From the NCBI RefSeq assembly GCF_900163625.1, contig NZ_FUIE01000061.1, forward strand, positions 1-38,176: DNA of 38,176 nucleotides, given 5' to 3'. Shown piece after piece: positions 18,115-29,188 of this stretch (the stretch's first letter is position 1; every line of letters begins with the position of its first letter). Source of the stretch: Brevundimonas diminuta 3F5N. GTDB lineage: Bacteria; Pseudomonadota; Alphaproteobacteria; Caulobacterales; Caulobacteraceae. The notes beneath the pieces are model-generated. The model did no database searches, was not told the DNA's origin, and saw only the letters and a list, made by a program, of their open reading frames with translations. The position numbers and the translations under genes are program-made.

Positions 18115-19199
18115 GTCGAGGCCAGGCCGCCGGGCAGCAAGGTCGCCCGCCCTGCCAGGTGCAACTCCAGCAGGGCGGCGGCTGTTTCCGCAATTGACAA
18201 TCTGGCCGCGCGCGCCAGTTCGTCGCGGGCGATGGGCGTCGGCGACAGCAGGGCCTCGACGCGGTCCAGCACCTCATTGTCGATCTGATCCTGCGATCCC
18301 GCATCGAACGGCGAATCAGCGGGCGGTTCGCGCAGCGTCCTCAAGGAAGCGAAGGCCCGCTCGATGTCTTCGATCCCCTCGCACAGAATGGCGCCCTGAC
18401 GCAGCAGCTCGTTCGGCCCCTTGGAGCGTGGGTCCAGCGGCGAGCCCGGTACGGCGAAGACGTCTCGGCCCTGTTCGCCCGCCAGCCGAGCGGTGATCAG
18501 GGAGCCGGAGCGAATCTCAGCCTCGACCACCACCACGCCGCGCGACAGGCCCGAGATGATGCGATTGCGGCGCGGGAAGTCGCGCGCCTGGGCCCGTGCG
18601 CCCACGGGGCTTTCCGAGACGATGCAGCCGCGCTCGACGATCTGGCGGTACAGATCGGCGTTGTCGGGTGGATAGACGTCATCCACGCCACCGCCCAGAA
18701 CCGCGACGGTGCCGGTCTCCAGCGCGCCCAGGTGCGCCGCCGCATCGACGCCGCGCGCCAGGCCCGAGACGACGACGTGGCCGCTCTCGCCCAACTGCTG
18801 GGCTAGCCCTCGCGCGATGCGCTGACCGCCGGCCGAGGCGATGCGGGCGCCGACGATGGCCATGCAGGGCTGCTGCATCAGCGCCGGATCGCCCAGGGTC
18901 CACAGCAGGGGCGGCGGCGGATCGACGGCGGCCAGGGCTTCGGGATAGGTGGCCTCGCCCCACAGGACCAGCCGCGCGCCGATGCGGGCGCCCGCTTCCA
19001 ATTCGGCCTCGACGGTCTCAGACGCGGGAATGGAATAACCGCTGCGTCCTCGACTGCGGATCAGGTCGGGCAGGGCGTCCAGCGCGCGTTCGGCCGAACC
19101 GAACCGCTGCAACAGCTGGGAAAAGGCCACAGGGCCAACGCGATCGGTCCGGGCGAGCCGGAGGCGGGCGAAACGCTCGGCCTCCGACAGCGGCGTCAC
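18111..19199 (-). CDS. dprA: DNA-processing protein DprA
   Basis: Protects incoming single-stranded DNA and loads RecA during natural transformation. 362 residues, full length. An N-terminal helical region is followed by the Rossmann-like core: [58 protein letters not shown], the [21 protein letters not shown] segment and [24 protein letters not shown]. The C-terminal 60 residues form a winged-helix-like DprA_WH domain. The start is a GTG at 19199 overlapping the plsY stop (GTGA), so translation is coupled. plsY next to dprA is a common arrangement in alphaproteobacteria. Whether this organism is competent is not shown by this gene alone. Confidence 0.95.
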   Translation of the reverse strand: MTPLSEAERFARLRLARTDRVGPVAFSQLLQRFGSAERALDALPDLIRSRGRSGYSIPASETVEAELEAGARIGARLVLWGEATYPEALAAVDPPPPLLWTLGDPALMQQPCMAIVGARIASAGGQRIARGLAQQLGESGHVVVSGLARGVDAAAHLGALETGTVAVLGGGVDDVYPPDNADLYRQIVERGCIVSESPVGARAQARDFPRRNRIISGLSRGVVVVEAEIRSGSLITARLAGEQGRDVFAVPGSPLDPRSKGPNELLRQGAILCEGIEDIERAFASLRTLREPPADSPFDAGSQDQIDNEVLDRVEALLSPTPIARDELARAARLSIAETAAALLELHLAGRATLLPGGLAST

Positions 19200-19834
19200 G
19201 CCTTCTTCGCCCCGATCTTGGGCTCGGCGCCCTTCAGCAGGCGGCCGATGTTCTCATGGTGCCGGATGAAGATCAGCACGGCGGTGAAGACCGCCATGAT
19301 GAAGATGGGCTGCGGCGCCGGCAGGCCCAGCGCGGGCAGGGGCAGCAGGGCGTAGAGAGGCGTCAGCGCCGCCGCCACCAGGGCGGACAGCGAGGAATAG
19401 CGCAGGGCGAAGGCCATGATCAGCCAGGTCGCCGCCGCCAGCAGACCCAGCGGCCAGCACGCGGCCAGGATCAGGCCGAAGAAGGTCGCCACTCCCTTGC
19501 CGCCCTTGAAGCCCAGCCATACCGGGAACAGGTGGCCCAGGAAGGCTGCGCCGCCGGCGATGGCGCCCGCGACATCGGTCCCCAGCAGATGCCGCGCGAT
19601 CAGCAGGGCGACCGCGCCCTTGCCTGCATCCAGGATCAGGGTGGCGATGGCCAGATCCTTGCGTCCGGTGCGCAGGACGTTGGTCGCGCCGATATTGCCC
19701 GAGCCGATGTTGCGCACGTCGCCCGTACCCGCCGCGCGGGTCAGGACCACGCCGAACGGAATGGAGCCCAGCAGGTATCCGCCGACAGCCACAAGCCCGA
19801 GCGTAAGGAGCGCCGGCCCCGCTAGATCCTGCAA
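19196..19834 (-). CDS. plsY: Acyl phosphate:glycerol-3-phosphate acyltransferase
   Basis: Inner-membrane enzyme that acylates glycerol 3-phosphate, the first step of phospholipid synthesis with PlsX-made acyl phosphate. 212 residues with five predicted transmembrane helices. The three family motifs are present: [12 protein letters not shown] with [16 protein letters not shown] near residue 45, [17 protein letters not shown] near residue 100, and the final cytoplasmic loop around [10 protein letters not shown] near residue 145. The stop overlaps the dprA start, and the gene lies 14 bp after pseudo-pyrC, so it is part of the same transcription unit. Confidence 0.96.
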   Translation of the reverse strand: MQDLAGPALLTLGLVAVGGYLLGSIPFGVVLTRAAGTGDVRNIGSGNIGATNVLRTGRKDLAIATLILDAGKGAVALLIARHLLGTDVAGAIAGGAAFLGHLFPVWLGFKGGKGVATFFGLILAACWPLGLLAAATWLIMAFALRYSSLSALVAAALTPLYALLPLPALGLPAPQPIFIMAVFTAVLIFIRHHENIGRLLKGAEPKIGAKKA

Positions 19835-19848
19835 ATGATTCGCTCCCC

Positions 19849-21150
19849 TTAACGTGCGTCGTGGACGATGCGGCCCGAGACGACGGTGAGCAAGACCTTC
19901 CCTTGCAGTCGACGGCCGTCAAAGGGCGAATTCTTCGACTTGGAGCGCAGGGTCGAGGCGTCGATCACCACCGGCGCACCGGCGTCAAACAGCACCAGAT
20001 CGGCAGGCGACCCCTGCGACAGCTCACCGGCCTCCAGCCCCAGCAGGGCCGCTGGGCCTTGAGTCAGCGGCCGCAGCACGTCCAGCAGGTCGACGCCGTA
20101 TTCGTGGTGCAACATCAGGGCGGCGGGCAGCAGGGTCTCCAGACCCACGGCGCCCGGCTCGGCCTCTGCGAACGGGCGACGCTTGTTCTCGGCTGGCTCA
20201 GGACAGTGGGCCGAGGTGATGACGTCGATCAGGCCGTCGCGCACCGCTTCGACGAGGGCCTGCCGGTCGCTCTCGGCGCGCAGCGGCGGGTCCAGCCGGT
20301 AGAAGGTCCGGTAGTCGCCGATGTCGATCTCGTTGAAGCACAGGTGGTTGATCGAGGCCGAAGCCGCGACCTCCAGCCCTCGCGCACGGGCGCGAGCCAG
20401 CGTCTCCAGCGCGCCTTCGGTCGAGATCTGGTCGATCAGAAAGCGTGCGCCGGTCTGTTCGACCAGGGCCAGGTCGCGCTCCAGCTGGATGCGCTCGGCG
20501 ATGGCGGGCGCGCCCGACAGGCCCAACCGCGTCGCCAGTTCGCCTGAGGTCGCGACCGCGCCCTCCGACAGCCACGGCTCGGTCGGGCGGCAGGCGATCA
20601 GGGCGTTGAACGAGGCGGCGTAAGACATCACCCGTTGCAGGGTGCGGGTGTTGCGGATCACCCGGTCGCCGTCGGTGAAATAGAGGGCGCCCGCCTCGTG
20701 CATCAGGCCGATCTCGGCCATGCGCTCGCCGTCGCGGCCTTGCGTCGCCGCGCCCGCCGCGCGGACGTGGACCAGATCGAGCGCCGCGCCGCGTCGCTGG
20801 ATGTGGTCGATCAGGGCGGGGTCGTCGATGGCCGGGTCGGTGTCGGGCTGGACGACGATGGTGGTGACGCCGCCCGCCGCCGCCGACAGGCTGGCCGATT
20901 TCAGCGTCTCCTTGGGCTCGTTGCCGGGCTCGCCGGTCTTGACCCGAATGTCGATCAGGCCGGGCGCCAGGCAACGGCCCTCGGCGTCGATGATCTGCAC
21001 GCCGTCGGGGCGTTGCGTCGCCTGTCCGTGGATGACCTCGACGATGCGGCCGTTCTCGATCAGGACCGCGCCGGGGCCGTCATAGTCGCTGGCCGGGTCC
21101 AGCAGACGGGCGTTGATGATGGCGATGGGCTGAGATTGAGCGGCGGTCAT
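19849..21150 (-). CDS. pyrC: Dihydroorotase-like protein without zinc ligands (pseudo-dihydroorotase)
   Basis: An amidohydrolase-fold protein of 433 residues that matches PyrC throughout but lacks the catalytic metal site. The usual PGLID-HxH-REPG reads [14 protein letters not shown], so both histidines are replaced (Arg and Lys). The later catalytic ATDHAPH-type segment reads ITSAHCPEP, losing the aspartate. The fold-defining [16 protein letters not shown] and [20 protein letters not shown] stretches are kept. In Pseudomonas, an inactive PyrC' of this kind is a structural partner of aspartate carbamoyltransferase; the 4-base ATGA overlap with pyrB supports that role here. A separate active dihydroorotase should exist elsewhere in the genome. 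Confidence 0.93.
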   Translation of the reverse strand: MTAAQSQPIAIINARLLDPASDYDGPGAVLIENGRIVEVIHGQATQRPDGVQIIDAEGRCLAPGLIDIRVKTGEPGNEPKETLKSASLSAAAGGVTTIVVQPDTDPAIDDPALIDHIQRRGAALDLVHVRAAGAATQGRDGERMAEIGLMHEAGALYFTDGDRVIRNTRTLQRVMSYAASFNALIACRPTEPWLSEGAVATSGELATRLGLSGAPAIAERIQLERDLALVEQTGARFLIDQISTEGALETLARARARGLEVAASASINHLCFNEIDIGDYRTFYRLDPPLRAESDRQALVEAVRDGLIDVITSAHCPEPAENKRRPFAEAEPGAVGLETLLPAALMLHHEYGVDLLDVLRPLTQGPAALLGLEAGELSQGSPADLVLFDAGAPVVIDASTLRSKSKNSPFDGRRLQGKVLLTVVSGRIVHDAR

Positions 21151-22130
21151 GCGGCGCCTCCCGCGCGGCGGTGGGCGAGGGCGGCCAGAACGGCCATACG
21201 GGCGGCGACGCCCATCTCGACCTGATCCTGAATCAGGGAGACGCTCAGGTCGTCGGCCACGTCGGAATCGATCTCCACGCCCCGGTTCATCGGGCCGGGG
21301 TGCATGACCTTGGCGTTCGGCGCGGCCCAGGCCAGCTTTTCGCGGTCCAGACCCCAGAAGCGGAAATACTCGCGCGTCGAGGGGATCAGGGCGCCCGCCA
21401 TCCGCTCAAGCTGAAGGCGCAGCATCATCACGACGTCAACGCCCTTCAGGCCGTCCTTCATGTCGTGGAAGACCTCGCAGCCCCAGCGGTCGGCGTCGCC
21501 CGGCACCAGCGTCGGCGGCCCGATCAACCGAACCCGCGCGCCCATCATCTGCAGCAGGGCGACGTTCGAGCGCGCCACGCGGCTGTGAGCGATGTCGCCG
21601 CAGATGGCGACCGTCAGCCCGCCCACGTCGCCGAAGGCGCGGCGGATGGACAGCAGGTCCAGCAGGGCCTGCGTCGGGTGTTCATGGCGTCCGTCGCCCG
21701 CGTTGACGACGGCGCAGCCGACCTTCTGCGACAGCAGGTCCACCGCGCCCGAGGACGCATGGCGCACCACCAGAATCTCCGGCTTCATGGCGTTCAGCGT
21801 CACGGCGGTGTCGATCAGCGTCTCGCCCTTCTTCACCGAGGAAGAGGCGACCGGCATGGTCACGACGTCGGCGCCCAGGCGCTTGGCCGCAATCTCGAAG
21901 GAGGAGCTGGTCCGCGTCGAGTTCTCGAAGAACAGGTTCACGACCGTCTGGCCGCGCATCAGGTCGACGCCCTTGGCCGACTGCCGGTTAAAGTCGACGA
22001 AGGCGTCGGCCAGGTCCAGCAAGGCCAAGGCGGCCGGCGGATGGAGGTCTCCGGCGGCGAGGAAGTGGTCGCGGGGGAACGGCGTCAGCCGTTCCTTGAT
22101 GAGGTCGGAGACGGGCGCTGCATGGGTCAT
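21147..22130 (-). CDS. pyrB: Aspartate carbamoyltransferase catalytic subunit
   Basis: Joins carbamoyl phosphate and aspartate in pyrimidine synthesis. 327 residues from the ATG at 22130; the open frame runs further upstream, but that part is arginine-rich and overlaps the neighbouring transporter gene. Carbamoyl-phosphate-binding [21 protein letters not shown] is near residue 60, followed by [30 protein letters not shown] and the aspartate-loop [10 protein letters not shown]. The N terminus carries about 20 extra residues ([20 protein letters not shown]), as in class A enzymes that assemble with PyrC-like subunits. The stop overlaps the pseudo-pyrC start. No pyrI regulatory subunit is seen. 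Confidence 0.97.
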   Translation of the reverse strand: MTHAAPVSDLIKERLTPFPRDHFLAAGDLHPPAALALLDLADAFVDFNRQSAKGVDLMRGQTVVNLFFENSTRTSSSFEIAAKRLGADVVTMPVASSSVKKGETLIDTAVTLNAMKPEILVVRHASSGAVDLLSQKVGCAVVNAGDGRHEHPTQALLDLLSIRRAFGDVGGLTVAICGDIAHSRVARSNVALLQMMGARVRLIGPPTLVPGDADRWGCEVFHDMKDGLKGVDVVMMLRLQLERMAGALIPSTREYFRFWGLDREKLAWAAPNAKVMHPGPMNRGVEIDSDVADDLSVSLIQDQVEMGVAARMAVLAALAHRRAGGAA

Positions 22131-22153
22131 TGAGACGTGGCTATAGGCGGGAC

Positions 22154-23077
22154 TCAGGCCAGATGGAATAGCAGCAGGGCCGCGGGAATGCCGATGACCG
22201 AGAATACCGTCGTCGCCGCGATGATCCCGGCCATCAGCGGGGCGTCTCCGCCCATCTGGCGGGCCAGCACATAGGCCGAGGCGGCGCCGGGCGCGGCGCC
22301 GCACAACAGGGCGATTCCCTGCGCCATCTCATCGCCGCCATACAGGCGCGCCAGTTGCCACATGGCCAGCGGCGTCACGATCATCTTGACCACGACCACG
22401 GCGCCCACCGTCACCCGCGTGCGAGCCAGTTCACGGAAGCTGAGGCCCGCGCCCGCCACGATCAGGCCCAGAGGCAGGGCGGCCGATCCCAGCAGTTGCA
22501 GCGTCTCGGCCACGCCGGGCGGCTGCGGCGCGCCCGAGAAGTTCAGCGCCAGTCCGAGCAGACAGGCCAGCAGGATGGGGTTGGACATCATCGCCCGGAA
22601 CAGGGCCTTGGGCGAGGCTCCGTGCTGGCCCGCGCCCCATTTGGCCAGGACGACGACGCTCAGGATGTTGCTGACCGGGATCATGGCGGCGATGACCACG
22701 GCGGCCAGGCCGACGCCTGCTGGTCCGAATGTCGCCTGAACGACCGGCAGGAAGACGAAGCTGTTCCAGCGGATCATGCCCTGAAAGACGCTGGTATAGG
22801 CCGGGCCGCTGAGGGGCAGCAGAGGCTTTGAAAGCAGGGTCAGGGCCGAGATGATGATGGACACCGTGACGGCGGCGGCGCCTGCCGCGCCCGCGGCCGA
22901 TCCCGACAGGTCCGCGTTCCAGATCGCCGGGATCAGGAAGCCGGGATAAAGGACATTGATGGCCAGCTTCTCGATCGGCCGCCAGGCGGCGTCGGGCAGA
23001 TAGTCCGACTTCTTCAGGCCATATCCGAGCGCCAGCAGCAGGAAGACCGGCAGGACGCCTGCAATGATGGCGGCCAT
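22154..23077 (-). CDS. AEC-family (auxin efflux carrier-like) transporter
   Basis: A 307-residue inner-membrane protein with about ten hydrophobic helices, matching the bacterial AEC/malonate-transporter class. It begins [20 protein letters not shown], the typical first helix, followed by [23 protein letters not shown] with its characteristic N-terminal hairpin. The second half repeats the topology and includes [13 protein letters not shown] and [22 protein letters not shown], a conserved family stretch. The ATG at 23077 lies two bases after the ruvX stop; a longer frame upstream is a shadow of ruvX. The substrate cannot be deduced. Lying inside the ruvX-pyrB run, it may simply share the transcript. 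Confidence 0.9.
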   Translation of the reverse strand: MAAIIAGVLPVFLLLALGYGLKKSDYLPDAAWRPIEKLAINVLYPGFLIPAIWNADLSGSAAGAAGAAAVTVSIIISALTLLSKPLLPLSGPAYTSVFQGMIRWNSFVFLPVVQATFGPAGVGLAAVVIAAMIPVSNILSVVVLAKWGAGQHGASPKALFRAMMSNPILLACLLGLALNFSGAPQPPGVAETLQLLGSAALPLGLIVAGAGLSFRELARTRVTVGAVVVVKMIVTPLAMWQLARLYGGDEMAQGIALLCGAAPGAASAYVLARQMGGDAPLMAGIIAATTVFSVIGIPAALLLFHLA

Positions 23078-23078
23078 C

Positions 23079-23543
23079 TCAGCCGCGCAGCCGGTCCAGC
23101 GCGCCTTGCAGGATCCAGGCGGCGGCGGTGCGGTCCACCACATCGGCGCGGCGCTTGCGGGTCAGGTCCAGTTCGTCGATCAGGAACCGCTCGACGGCGG
23201 TGGTCGACAGGCGCTCGTCCTGAAAGGCCACGTTGACGGGCCGGAACCGCTCCAGATTGCGGGCGAAGGCGCGGCACGACTGGGCGCGCGGCCCCTCGGT
23301 CCCGTCCATGTTCAGCGGTAGGCCGATAACCAGCGCCGAGACCTTGCGGCCGTCCATGATCCTGAATAGCTGATCGGCGTCCTGGCTGAACTTGGTCTTG
23401 CGGATCAGCTCCAGCGGGCTGGCGATGATGCGGCCGGTGTCGGACACGCTGACGCCGATGGTGTTCTCGCCCAGATCCAGACCCAGCCACGGGGTGTTGG
23501 GCGGACAGGCGGCGGGCAGTTCGGAAAGGTCAAAGACAGGCAC
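23079..23543 (-). CDS. ruvX: Putative pre-16S rRNA nuclease / Holliday-junction resolvase-like YqgF
   Basis: An RNase H-fold nuclease family protein implicated in 5' processing of 16S rRNA. 154 residues. The first catalytic Asp lies in WLGLDLGENTIGVSVSD near residue 23. Other conserved parts are GLPLNMDGTEGPRAQ, the DERLSTTAVERFL segment near residue 110, and the last acidic residue in ADVVDRTAAAWILQ near residue 142. The strand-1 word GENTIG is a mild variant of the usual GTKRIG. It is the first gene of the run leading through the transporter to pyrB, pyrC', plsY and dprA. Confidence 0.93.
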   Translation of the reverse strand: MPVFDLSELPAACPPNTPWLGLDLGENTIGVSVSDTGRIIASPLELIRKTKFSQDADQLFRIMDGRKVSALVIGLPLNMDGTEGPRAQSCRAFARNLERFRPVNVAFQDERLSTTAVERFLIDELDLTRKRRADVVDRTAAAWILQGALDRLRG

Positions 23544-23595
23544 GAGGGCGCGTTAGGCCCAGATGGGGCGCGTGTCAAAGCGTGGGGCCTCAGCT

Positions 23596-23629
23596 ACCCC
23601 TCATCCCGGCGTCCGCCGGGATGAGGGGT
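23596..23629. repeat. Perfect 16-bp palindrome upstream of ruvX
   Basis: Two 16-base arms (23596-23611 and 23614-23629) are exactly complementary with a 2-base centre. The core CATCCCGGC...GCCGGGATG is the same word seen at 107-127 near trpC, so both are probably copies of one REP-like family. It lies in the 98-bp gap between the XRE-type regulator and ruvX and could terminate the regulator transcript, although no T run follows. Confidence 0.7.
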
Positions 23630-23641
23630 GAGGGGGAGGAC

Positions 23642-23941
23642 TCACACGTCGTCGTCCCCGACCGGCCCGCCTTCGTTCTCCAGGTTGCGGATCGAGCGCA
23701 CTTCCTTGCGGGTGAACTTCAGCCGCACGCCCAGGCCGCCGTCTTCTTCATGCAGGAAGACGGCGCCGCCTTCCTCCAGCGCGGCCTGAAGGCGGCTGCG
23801 GGCCTCGTCGCCGGGATCGACGTTCTCGCGCTCGAAGTCGGCCAGGGCGTCCACCGTCAGGCCGGACAGACGGGCCACATGGTCGCGCGGCCATTGCACC
23901 AGGGCGCGGGCGGCGCGGACTTGGGGGCCGGTGATCTTCAT
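23642..23941 (-). CDS. Small XRE-like helix-turn-helix regulator
   Basis: A 99-residue protein started at the ATG at 23941, which has a well placed AGGAG nine bases upstream. The N-terminal 50 residues (MKITGPQVRAARALVQWPRDHVARLSGLTVDAL) match the minimal helix-turn-helix type seen in many alphaproteobacteria, where the first helix is KITGPQIRAARALLGW-like. The C-terminal half is acidic with a FLHEEDGGLGVRLKFTRKE beta pair, then a GGPVGDDDV tail. It is probably a DNA-binding regulator; the target is unknown. It is divergent from gatC and 98 bp upstream of ruvX on the same strand. Confidence 0.82.
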   Translation of the reverse strand: MKITGPQVRAARALVQWPRDHVARLSGLTVDALADFERENVDPGDEARSRLQAALEEGGAVFLHEEDGGLGVRLKFTRKEVRSIRNLENEGGPVGDDDV

Positions 23942-24112
23942 GGTCGCATCTCCTGTGATCTGCGTTCCATACTTAGGCGTCGCCACGGCCTTCGATAGGG
24001 GGCGTTTGGCCGCAACGGTCAAGCTGTCTTCGCGCCTGCACCCAAATCCTTGTCGAAGCGGCGGCGAAACGCTAATCCCGACCCCTTAGACTCTCATGCT
24101 TTGGAGGGCCGC

Positions 24113-24400
24113 ATGGCCATCGACGCCGCGACGGTGCGCAAGGTTGCGCATCTCGCCCGCATCAAGACCCCCGAGGACCGCCTGGAGCCGCTGGCCAAGG
24201 AGCTGAACGGCATCCTGAAGTGGATCGAACAGCTGGACGAGGTGGACGTGCAGGGCGTCGAACCGATGACCTCCAACGTGTCCCAACCGCTGCGCCTGCG
24301 CGACGACGTGGTCACGGACGGCGACAAGGTCGCCGATGTCCTGTCCAACGCGCCCAAGTCCGCCGACGGCTTCTTCGTCGTGCCCAAGGTCGTGGAGTAA
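24113..24400 (+). CDS. gatC: Asp/Glu-tRNA amidotransferase subunit C
   Basis: Small stabilising subunit of the GatCAB complex, which converts Asp-tRNA(Asn) and Glu-tRNA(Gln) to the amide forms. 95 residues from the ATG at 24113, preceded by GGAGGG. The helical N terminus [24 protein letters not shown], the [22 protein letters not shown] linker and the C-terminal LRDDVVTD and [17 protein letters not shown] are typical. A longer in-frame ORF upstream lacks a ribosome site. gatA begins three bases after the stop. Its presence indicates that Gln and/or Asn tRNAs are charged by the indirect route. Confidence 0.96.
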   Translation: MAIDAATVRKVAHLARIKTPEDRLEPLAKELNGILKWIEQLDEVDVQGVEPMTSNVSQPLRLRDDVVTDGDKVADVLSNAPKSADGFFVVPKVVE

Positions 24401-24403
24401 GTC

Positions 24404-25882
24404 ATGACCGATCTGACCAAGCTGACGCTGGCCGACGCCGTCGACGGCCTGAAGGCCAAGACCTTCTCGTCCGAAGAGCTGACCAAGGCCTTCCTGTCGA
24501 ACATCGAGGCCTCGAACCCGACGCTGAACGCCTATGTCGAGGTGACGGCGGACAAGGCGCTGGAACAGGCGCGCGCCTCCGACGCCCGTCTGGCCAAGGG
24601 CGAGGGCGGGGCGCTGGAAGGCGCGCCGCTGGGCATCAAGGATCTGTTCTGCACCCAGGGCGTGCAGACGACCGCCGGCTCCAACATGCTGCGCGGCTTT
24701 GTTCCGCCGTATGAATCGACCGTCACCGCCAATCTGTGGCGCGACGGGGCGGTGATGCTGGGCAAGCTGAACATGGACGAGTTCGCCATGGGCTCGTCCA
24801 ACGAGACCTCGGCCTTCGGTCCGGTGAAGAACCCGTGGAAGTCCAAGGGCTCGAACGCCGACCTGACGCCGGGCGGCTCTTCCGGCGGTTCGGCCTCGGC
24901 CGTGGCGGCGGACCTGTGCCTGGCCGCAACGGCGTCCGACACCGGCGGCTCGATCCGCCAGCCCGCCGCCTTCACCGGCACCGTGGGCATCAAGCCGACC
25001 TACGGCCGCGCCAGCCGCTACGGCATGGTCGCCTTCGCCAGCTCGCTGGACCAGGCCGGGCCGATCGCCAAGACGGTCAGGGATTCGGCCCTGCTGCTGA
25101 ACTCCATGTGCTCGTTCGACGCCAAGGATTCGACCAGCCTCGACGTCCCGACTCCCGACTGGACCCAGTCGGTCGGCCAGTCGGTCAAGGGCCTGCGCAT
25201 CGGCGTGCCCAAGGAATACGTCCTCGACGGCATGCCCGCCGAGATCCAGAAGCTGTGGGAGCAGGGCGTCGAGTGGCTGAAGGCCGCCGGTTGCGAGATC
25301 GTCGAGATCAGCCTGCCGCACACCAAATACGCCCTGCCGACCTACTACATCGTGGCCCCGGCCGAGGCGTCGTCGAACCTGGCGCGCTATGACGGCATGC
25401 GCTTCGGCCATCGCGCCGAGCAGTTCACCTCGCTGGACGACCTCTATGCGACCTCGCGCGCCGAGGGCTTCGGTAAGGAGGTCCAGCGCCGCCTGACCAT
25501 CGGCGCCTATGTGCTGTCGGCGGGCTTCTATGACGCCTATTACGTCAAGGCGCTGAAGGTTCGTCGCCGCATCGCTCAGGACTTCGATAACGTCTGGGGC
25601 CAGGTGGACGCCATCCTGACGCCGTCCACGCCGTCGGCCGCCTTCGCCATCGGCGACAAGCAGATCGACCCCCTGACCATGTATCTGAACGACGTCTTCA
25701 CGGTGACGACGAACCTGGCCGGTCTGCCGGGCATCTCGGTCCCCGCCGGCCTCAGCGCCGACGGCCTGCCGCTTGGCCTGCAGGTCATCGGCAAGGCCCT
25801 GGACGAAGCGACCGTCTTCCAGGTCGCGGGCGCCCTCGAAGACGCGGCGGGATTCGTCGCCAAGCCGACGAAATGGTGGTGA
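24404..25882 (+). CDS. gatA: Asp/Glu-tRNA amidotransferase subunit A
   Basis: Glutaminase subunit of GatCAB. 492 residues of the amidase-signature family. The Ser-cisSer-Lys triad can be placed as Lys79 (LGIKDLF), Ser159 ([12 protein letters not shown]) and Ser183 ([13 protein letters not shown]), spaced as in characterised GatA proteins. Other family stretches are [29 protein letters not shown] and the terminal [11 protein letters not shown]. Its last ten bases overlap the start of the following AT-rich gene, which breaks the usual gatA-gatB adjacency. Coding bias is typical of the GC-rich host. Confidence 0.97.
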   Translation: MTDLTKLTLADAVDGLKAKTFSSEELTKAFLSNIEASNPTLNAYVEVTADKALEQARASDARLAKGEGGALEGAPLGIKDLFCTQGVQTTAGSNMLRGFVPPYESTVTANLWRDGAVMLGKLNMDEFAMGSSNETSAFGPVKNPWKSKGSNADLTPGGSSGGSASAVAADLCLAATASDTGGSIRQPAAFTGTVGIKPTYGRASRYGMVAFASSLDQAGPIAKTVRDSALLLNSMCSFDAKDSTSLDVPTPDWTQSVGQSVKGLRIGVPKEYVLDGMPAEIQKLWEQGVEWLKAAGCEIVEISLPHTKYALPTYYIVAPAEASSNLARYDGMRFGHRAEQFTSLDDLYATSRAEGFGKEVQRRLTIGAYVLSAGFYDAYYVKALKVRRRIAQDFDNVWGQVDAILTPSTPSAAFAIGDKQIDPLTMYLNDVFTVTTNLAGLPGISVPAGLSADGLPLGLQVIGKALDEATVFQVAGALEDAAGFVAKPTKWW

Positions 25883-26414
25883 AATTGGCCGATCAGGTCT
25901 GCTTTACTTTGCCGACCATAATTTGGTCCGAGGTGGCAGTGGTTGTTTCGGCTATCGCTACTGTTGCGCTTGTTGCGGTTGGTTGGTTCCAGCTAAGAGC
26001 TCTGCGACTCGAAAATTCGAAAAGAGCAACTCTCGACTTCATTGCTCAGGAAACATCATCCCCAGATTGGCTTAGGGTTCGCCAAGAATACTTAGATTAT
26101 ATACGCAATAACATTGATGAGTCTGGTTCGCTTTCAGATGGTGCGTTCATGAGCGGCGAGGAAAACATCAATAACGCTGTTTATGCGGTTTTGAACCGAT
26201 ATGAAATGCTAGCTCTAATGGTTTCTAGCGGAGCCGTGGACGAGACTCTGATTAGACGAATGTGGAGAACGGCGGCATTGAAAGACTGGAAGGCCTTAGC
26301 TCCCCTCGTGAGCAACCTTCGCTTGCAAGGCGCAAACGATCAGTTGTTTGTCGAGTTCGAACTACTCGCGAGACGTTGGGCTGACAGTGGCAACGGTCGC
26401 AATGGGAATAAGAG

Positions 26415-26418
<4 letters not shown>
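25873..26418 (+). CDS. DUF4760-like membrane-anchored protein inserted between gatA and gatB
   Basis: A 181-residue protein with one N-terminal transmembrane helix (about residues 17-40, [23 protein letters not shown]) and a cytoplasmic helical domain. The domain holds [16 protein letters not shown], a [24 protein letters not shown] stretch, and an RRW near the end, the pattern of the DUF4760 family, whose function is unknown. GC is about 47 percent in the lines I counted (52 to 37 percent) against roughly two thirds around it, and rare codons ATA, TTA and CTA appear. ATG at 25873 lies inside gatA, and its TGA overlaps the gatB ATG as ATGA. Composition suggests horizontal acquisition; no integrase or repeats flank it. 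Confidence 0.85.
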
Positions 26419-27911
<1,493 letters not shown>

Positions 27912-27914
27912 TGC

Positions 27915-28020
27915 TTGGGGGCTGCGGCCCCCAAACCCCCGGCTGGTCGCTAACGCTCGCGACGCGGTCGCTCGCTGCTTGAGCGACACCCAGGCTGCGT
28001 CGGAGCCTTCTGGCCGCATC
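27915..28020. repeat. Non-coding hairpin-rich tract after gatB
   Basis: An 8-bp perfect hairpin (27915-27922 with 27927-27934, TGCG loop) is followed by repeated GGTCGC / GCTCGC / GAGCGAC words to about 27990 and a further GC-rich run. No ORF is evident. The tract looks like an intergenic repeat element rather than a gene; no second copy is seen in this window. Confidence 0.4.
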
Positions 28021-28025
28021 GCACT

Positions 28026-28060
28026 AAAAAGGCCCCGGAGAGCGATCTCCGGGGCTTTCT
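28026..28060. terminator. Bidirectional terminator between gatB and the first RcnB-family gene
   Basis: A perfect 10-bp stem (28032-28041 with 28046-28055) with a GCGA tetraloop is followed on the plus strand by TTTCTTGTT and, on the minus strand, by CTTTTT. It ends gatB transcription and the minus-strand RcnB-family gene whose stop is at 28068. Confidence 0.92.
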
Positions 28061-28067
28061 TGTTGTG

Positions 28068-29030
28068 TCACCAGCGCCAGGCGTCGCGGACGACTTCGAT
28101 GATGTAGCCGTCGTAGTCGTCGATCAGATAGATTGCATTGTCGACATAGACCCATCGCGTGCCCGGAGGCGGATAGCCCAGGCCGTAGGTGCGCCAGTCG
28201 TTCACCTGATAGCGCCAGAAGACGTCCGGCAGATACTGTCCGACAGAGTACTGCCGGTTCCAATAGCTGCGCGGCACGCTGTAGTAGCCGTAGCCCGGCG
28301 CGAAATAGAAACCGATCCGCGTCCCGCTCCAGCTGCGGAAGCGCGTGTCATAACGCCACCAGTCGCTGCGGTGGCGTCGATCCCAGTCGCGTCGCCACTG
28401 GTCGCGGTTCCAGCGGTTGTGAAACTCGCGATAGTCGCGATCCCGGTTCCACTGGCCTGGACGATCCGGTCGGTTCGGACGGTGGGCGTCCGGGCGACCG
28501 GGCCTGTTCCAGTCGGGGCGATCGGGACGGTCCGGGCGATGTGAATCCGGTCTGTTCGGCCGATTCCAGTCGGGTCGATCCGGGCGTTGAGGGCGATCTG
28601 GGCGATGATTGTCCGGTCGATTCCAGTCGGGGCGGTCGGGACGATGCCCGTCGGGCCGATCAGGGCGATTGGGCCTGTCAGGCCGCGATTGATCGGGTCT
28701 CTGAGGCCGGTCCGGCCGATCCGGGCGCTGTGGCCGGTCCGGTCGGTTGGGACGATCGGGGCGGTTCCAGTCCGGTCTCTGCTCTGGCCTCTGCTCTGGC
28801 CTGTGCTCCGGTCGCTGAGGGCGCTGCCCATCGGGCCGGCGTTCCGGGCGCGGGCCTTCCTGGCGCGGGCGGTCGGCGTCGCGATGCTGGCGTTGCGGCT
28901 GGCCACGTTCGGACCGGCGAGGACCGTCCTCGCGCATCTGCGGCCGATCCTGGGCCAGAACGGTCATGGGGGCCGCGGCAGGCACGAGGAAGGTGGCGGC
29001 CGCAGCGAACATGAGAAGAGAACGTTTCAT
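28068..29030 (-). CDS. RcnB-family secreted protein with a long Arg/Pro/Asp repeat region
   Basis: A 320-residue periplasmic protein started at the ATG at 29030. The signal peptide (about residues 1-27, ending PMTVLAQ) is followed by a low-complexity segment around residues 61-192 made of RPDRP, PDWNRP and HRPDRP units. A conserved RcnB domain follows at about residues 235-320, with FYFAPGYGYYSVP, YWNRQYSVGQYLPDVFWRY, YGLGYPPPGTRWVYVDN and YLIDDYDGYIIEVVRD. In E. coli, RcnB modulates nickel/cobalt export; function in this paralogue is unknown. The repeat may be disordered or bind metal or polyanions. Terminator hairpins lie on both sides. Confidence 0.9.
   Translation of the reverse strand: MKRSLLMFAAAATFLVPAAAPMTVLAQDRPQMREDGPRRSERGQPQRQHRDADRPRQEGPRPERRPDGQRPQRPEHRPEQRPEQRPDWNRPDRPNRPDRPQRPDRPDRPQRPDQSRPDRPNRPDRPDGHRPDRPDWNRPDNHRPDRPQRPDRPDWNRPNRPDSHRPDRPDRPDWNRPGRPDAHRPNRPDRPGQWNRDRDYREFHNRWNRDQWRRDWDRRHRSDWWRYDTRFRSWSGTRIGFYFAPGYGYYSVPRSYWNRQYSVGQYLPDVFWRYQVNDWRTYGLGYPPPGTRWVYVDNAIYLIDDYDGYIIEVVRDAWRW
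28455..28850 (-). repeat. Degenerate coding repeat in the RcnB-family gene
   Basis: The DNA encoding residues 61-192 is built from short imperfect repeats of CGNCCNGACCGN type, giving alternating RPD, RPN, RPQ and DWNRP words. The unit length varies between three and about fourteen residues, so this is a degenerate low-complexity tract, not a clean tandem array. Such DNA is prone to slippage, and the copy number may vary between strains. Confidence 0.7.
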
Positions 29031-29129
29031 GGTCGAAGTCCTCGCACGTCCGAACTTGGACGGCTTACGGACAGAATGGGCGCTGGGCCATGAACTGCTG
29101 CTGAACGTCGATCGCAGAGCGTTGTCATG

Positions 29130-29162
29130 AAAAAAGCCCCGCAAGACAGAGCCTTGCGGGGC
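29130..29162 (-). terminator. Terminator after the second RcnB-family gene
   Basis: A perfect 10-bp stem (29136-29145 with 29153-29162, 7-base loop) is followed on the minus strand by six T (29135-29130). It lies 26 bp beyond the stop of the minus-strand gene at 29189, so the two RcnB-family genes have separate transcripts. Confidence 0.9.
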
Positions 29163-29188
29163 GAAGCGAAACCTGGGTCCAGCGTCTT

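Noticed and set aside
21147..22304. A longer pyrB start at 22304
   Set aside because: The added 58 residues overlap the AEC transporter gene and are arginine/glycine-rich without similarity to PyrB.
28455..28850. Plus-strand open frames across the repeat region, rich in Val/Gly/Pro
   Set aside because: They are complements of the Arg/Pro/Asp repeat of the RcnB-family gene, which has a signal peptide and a conserved domain.
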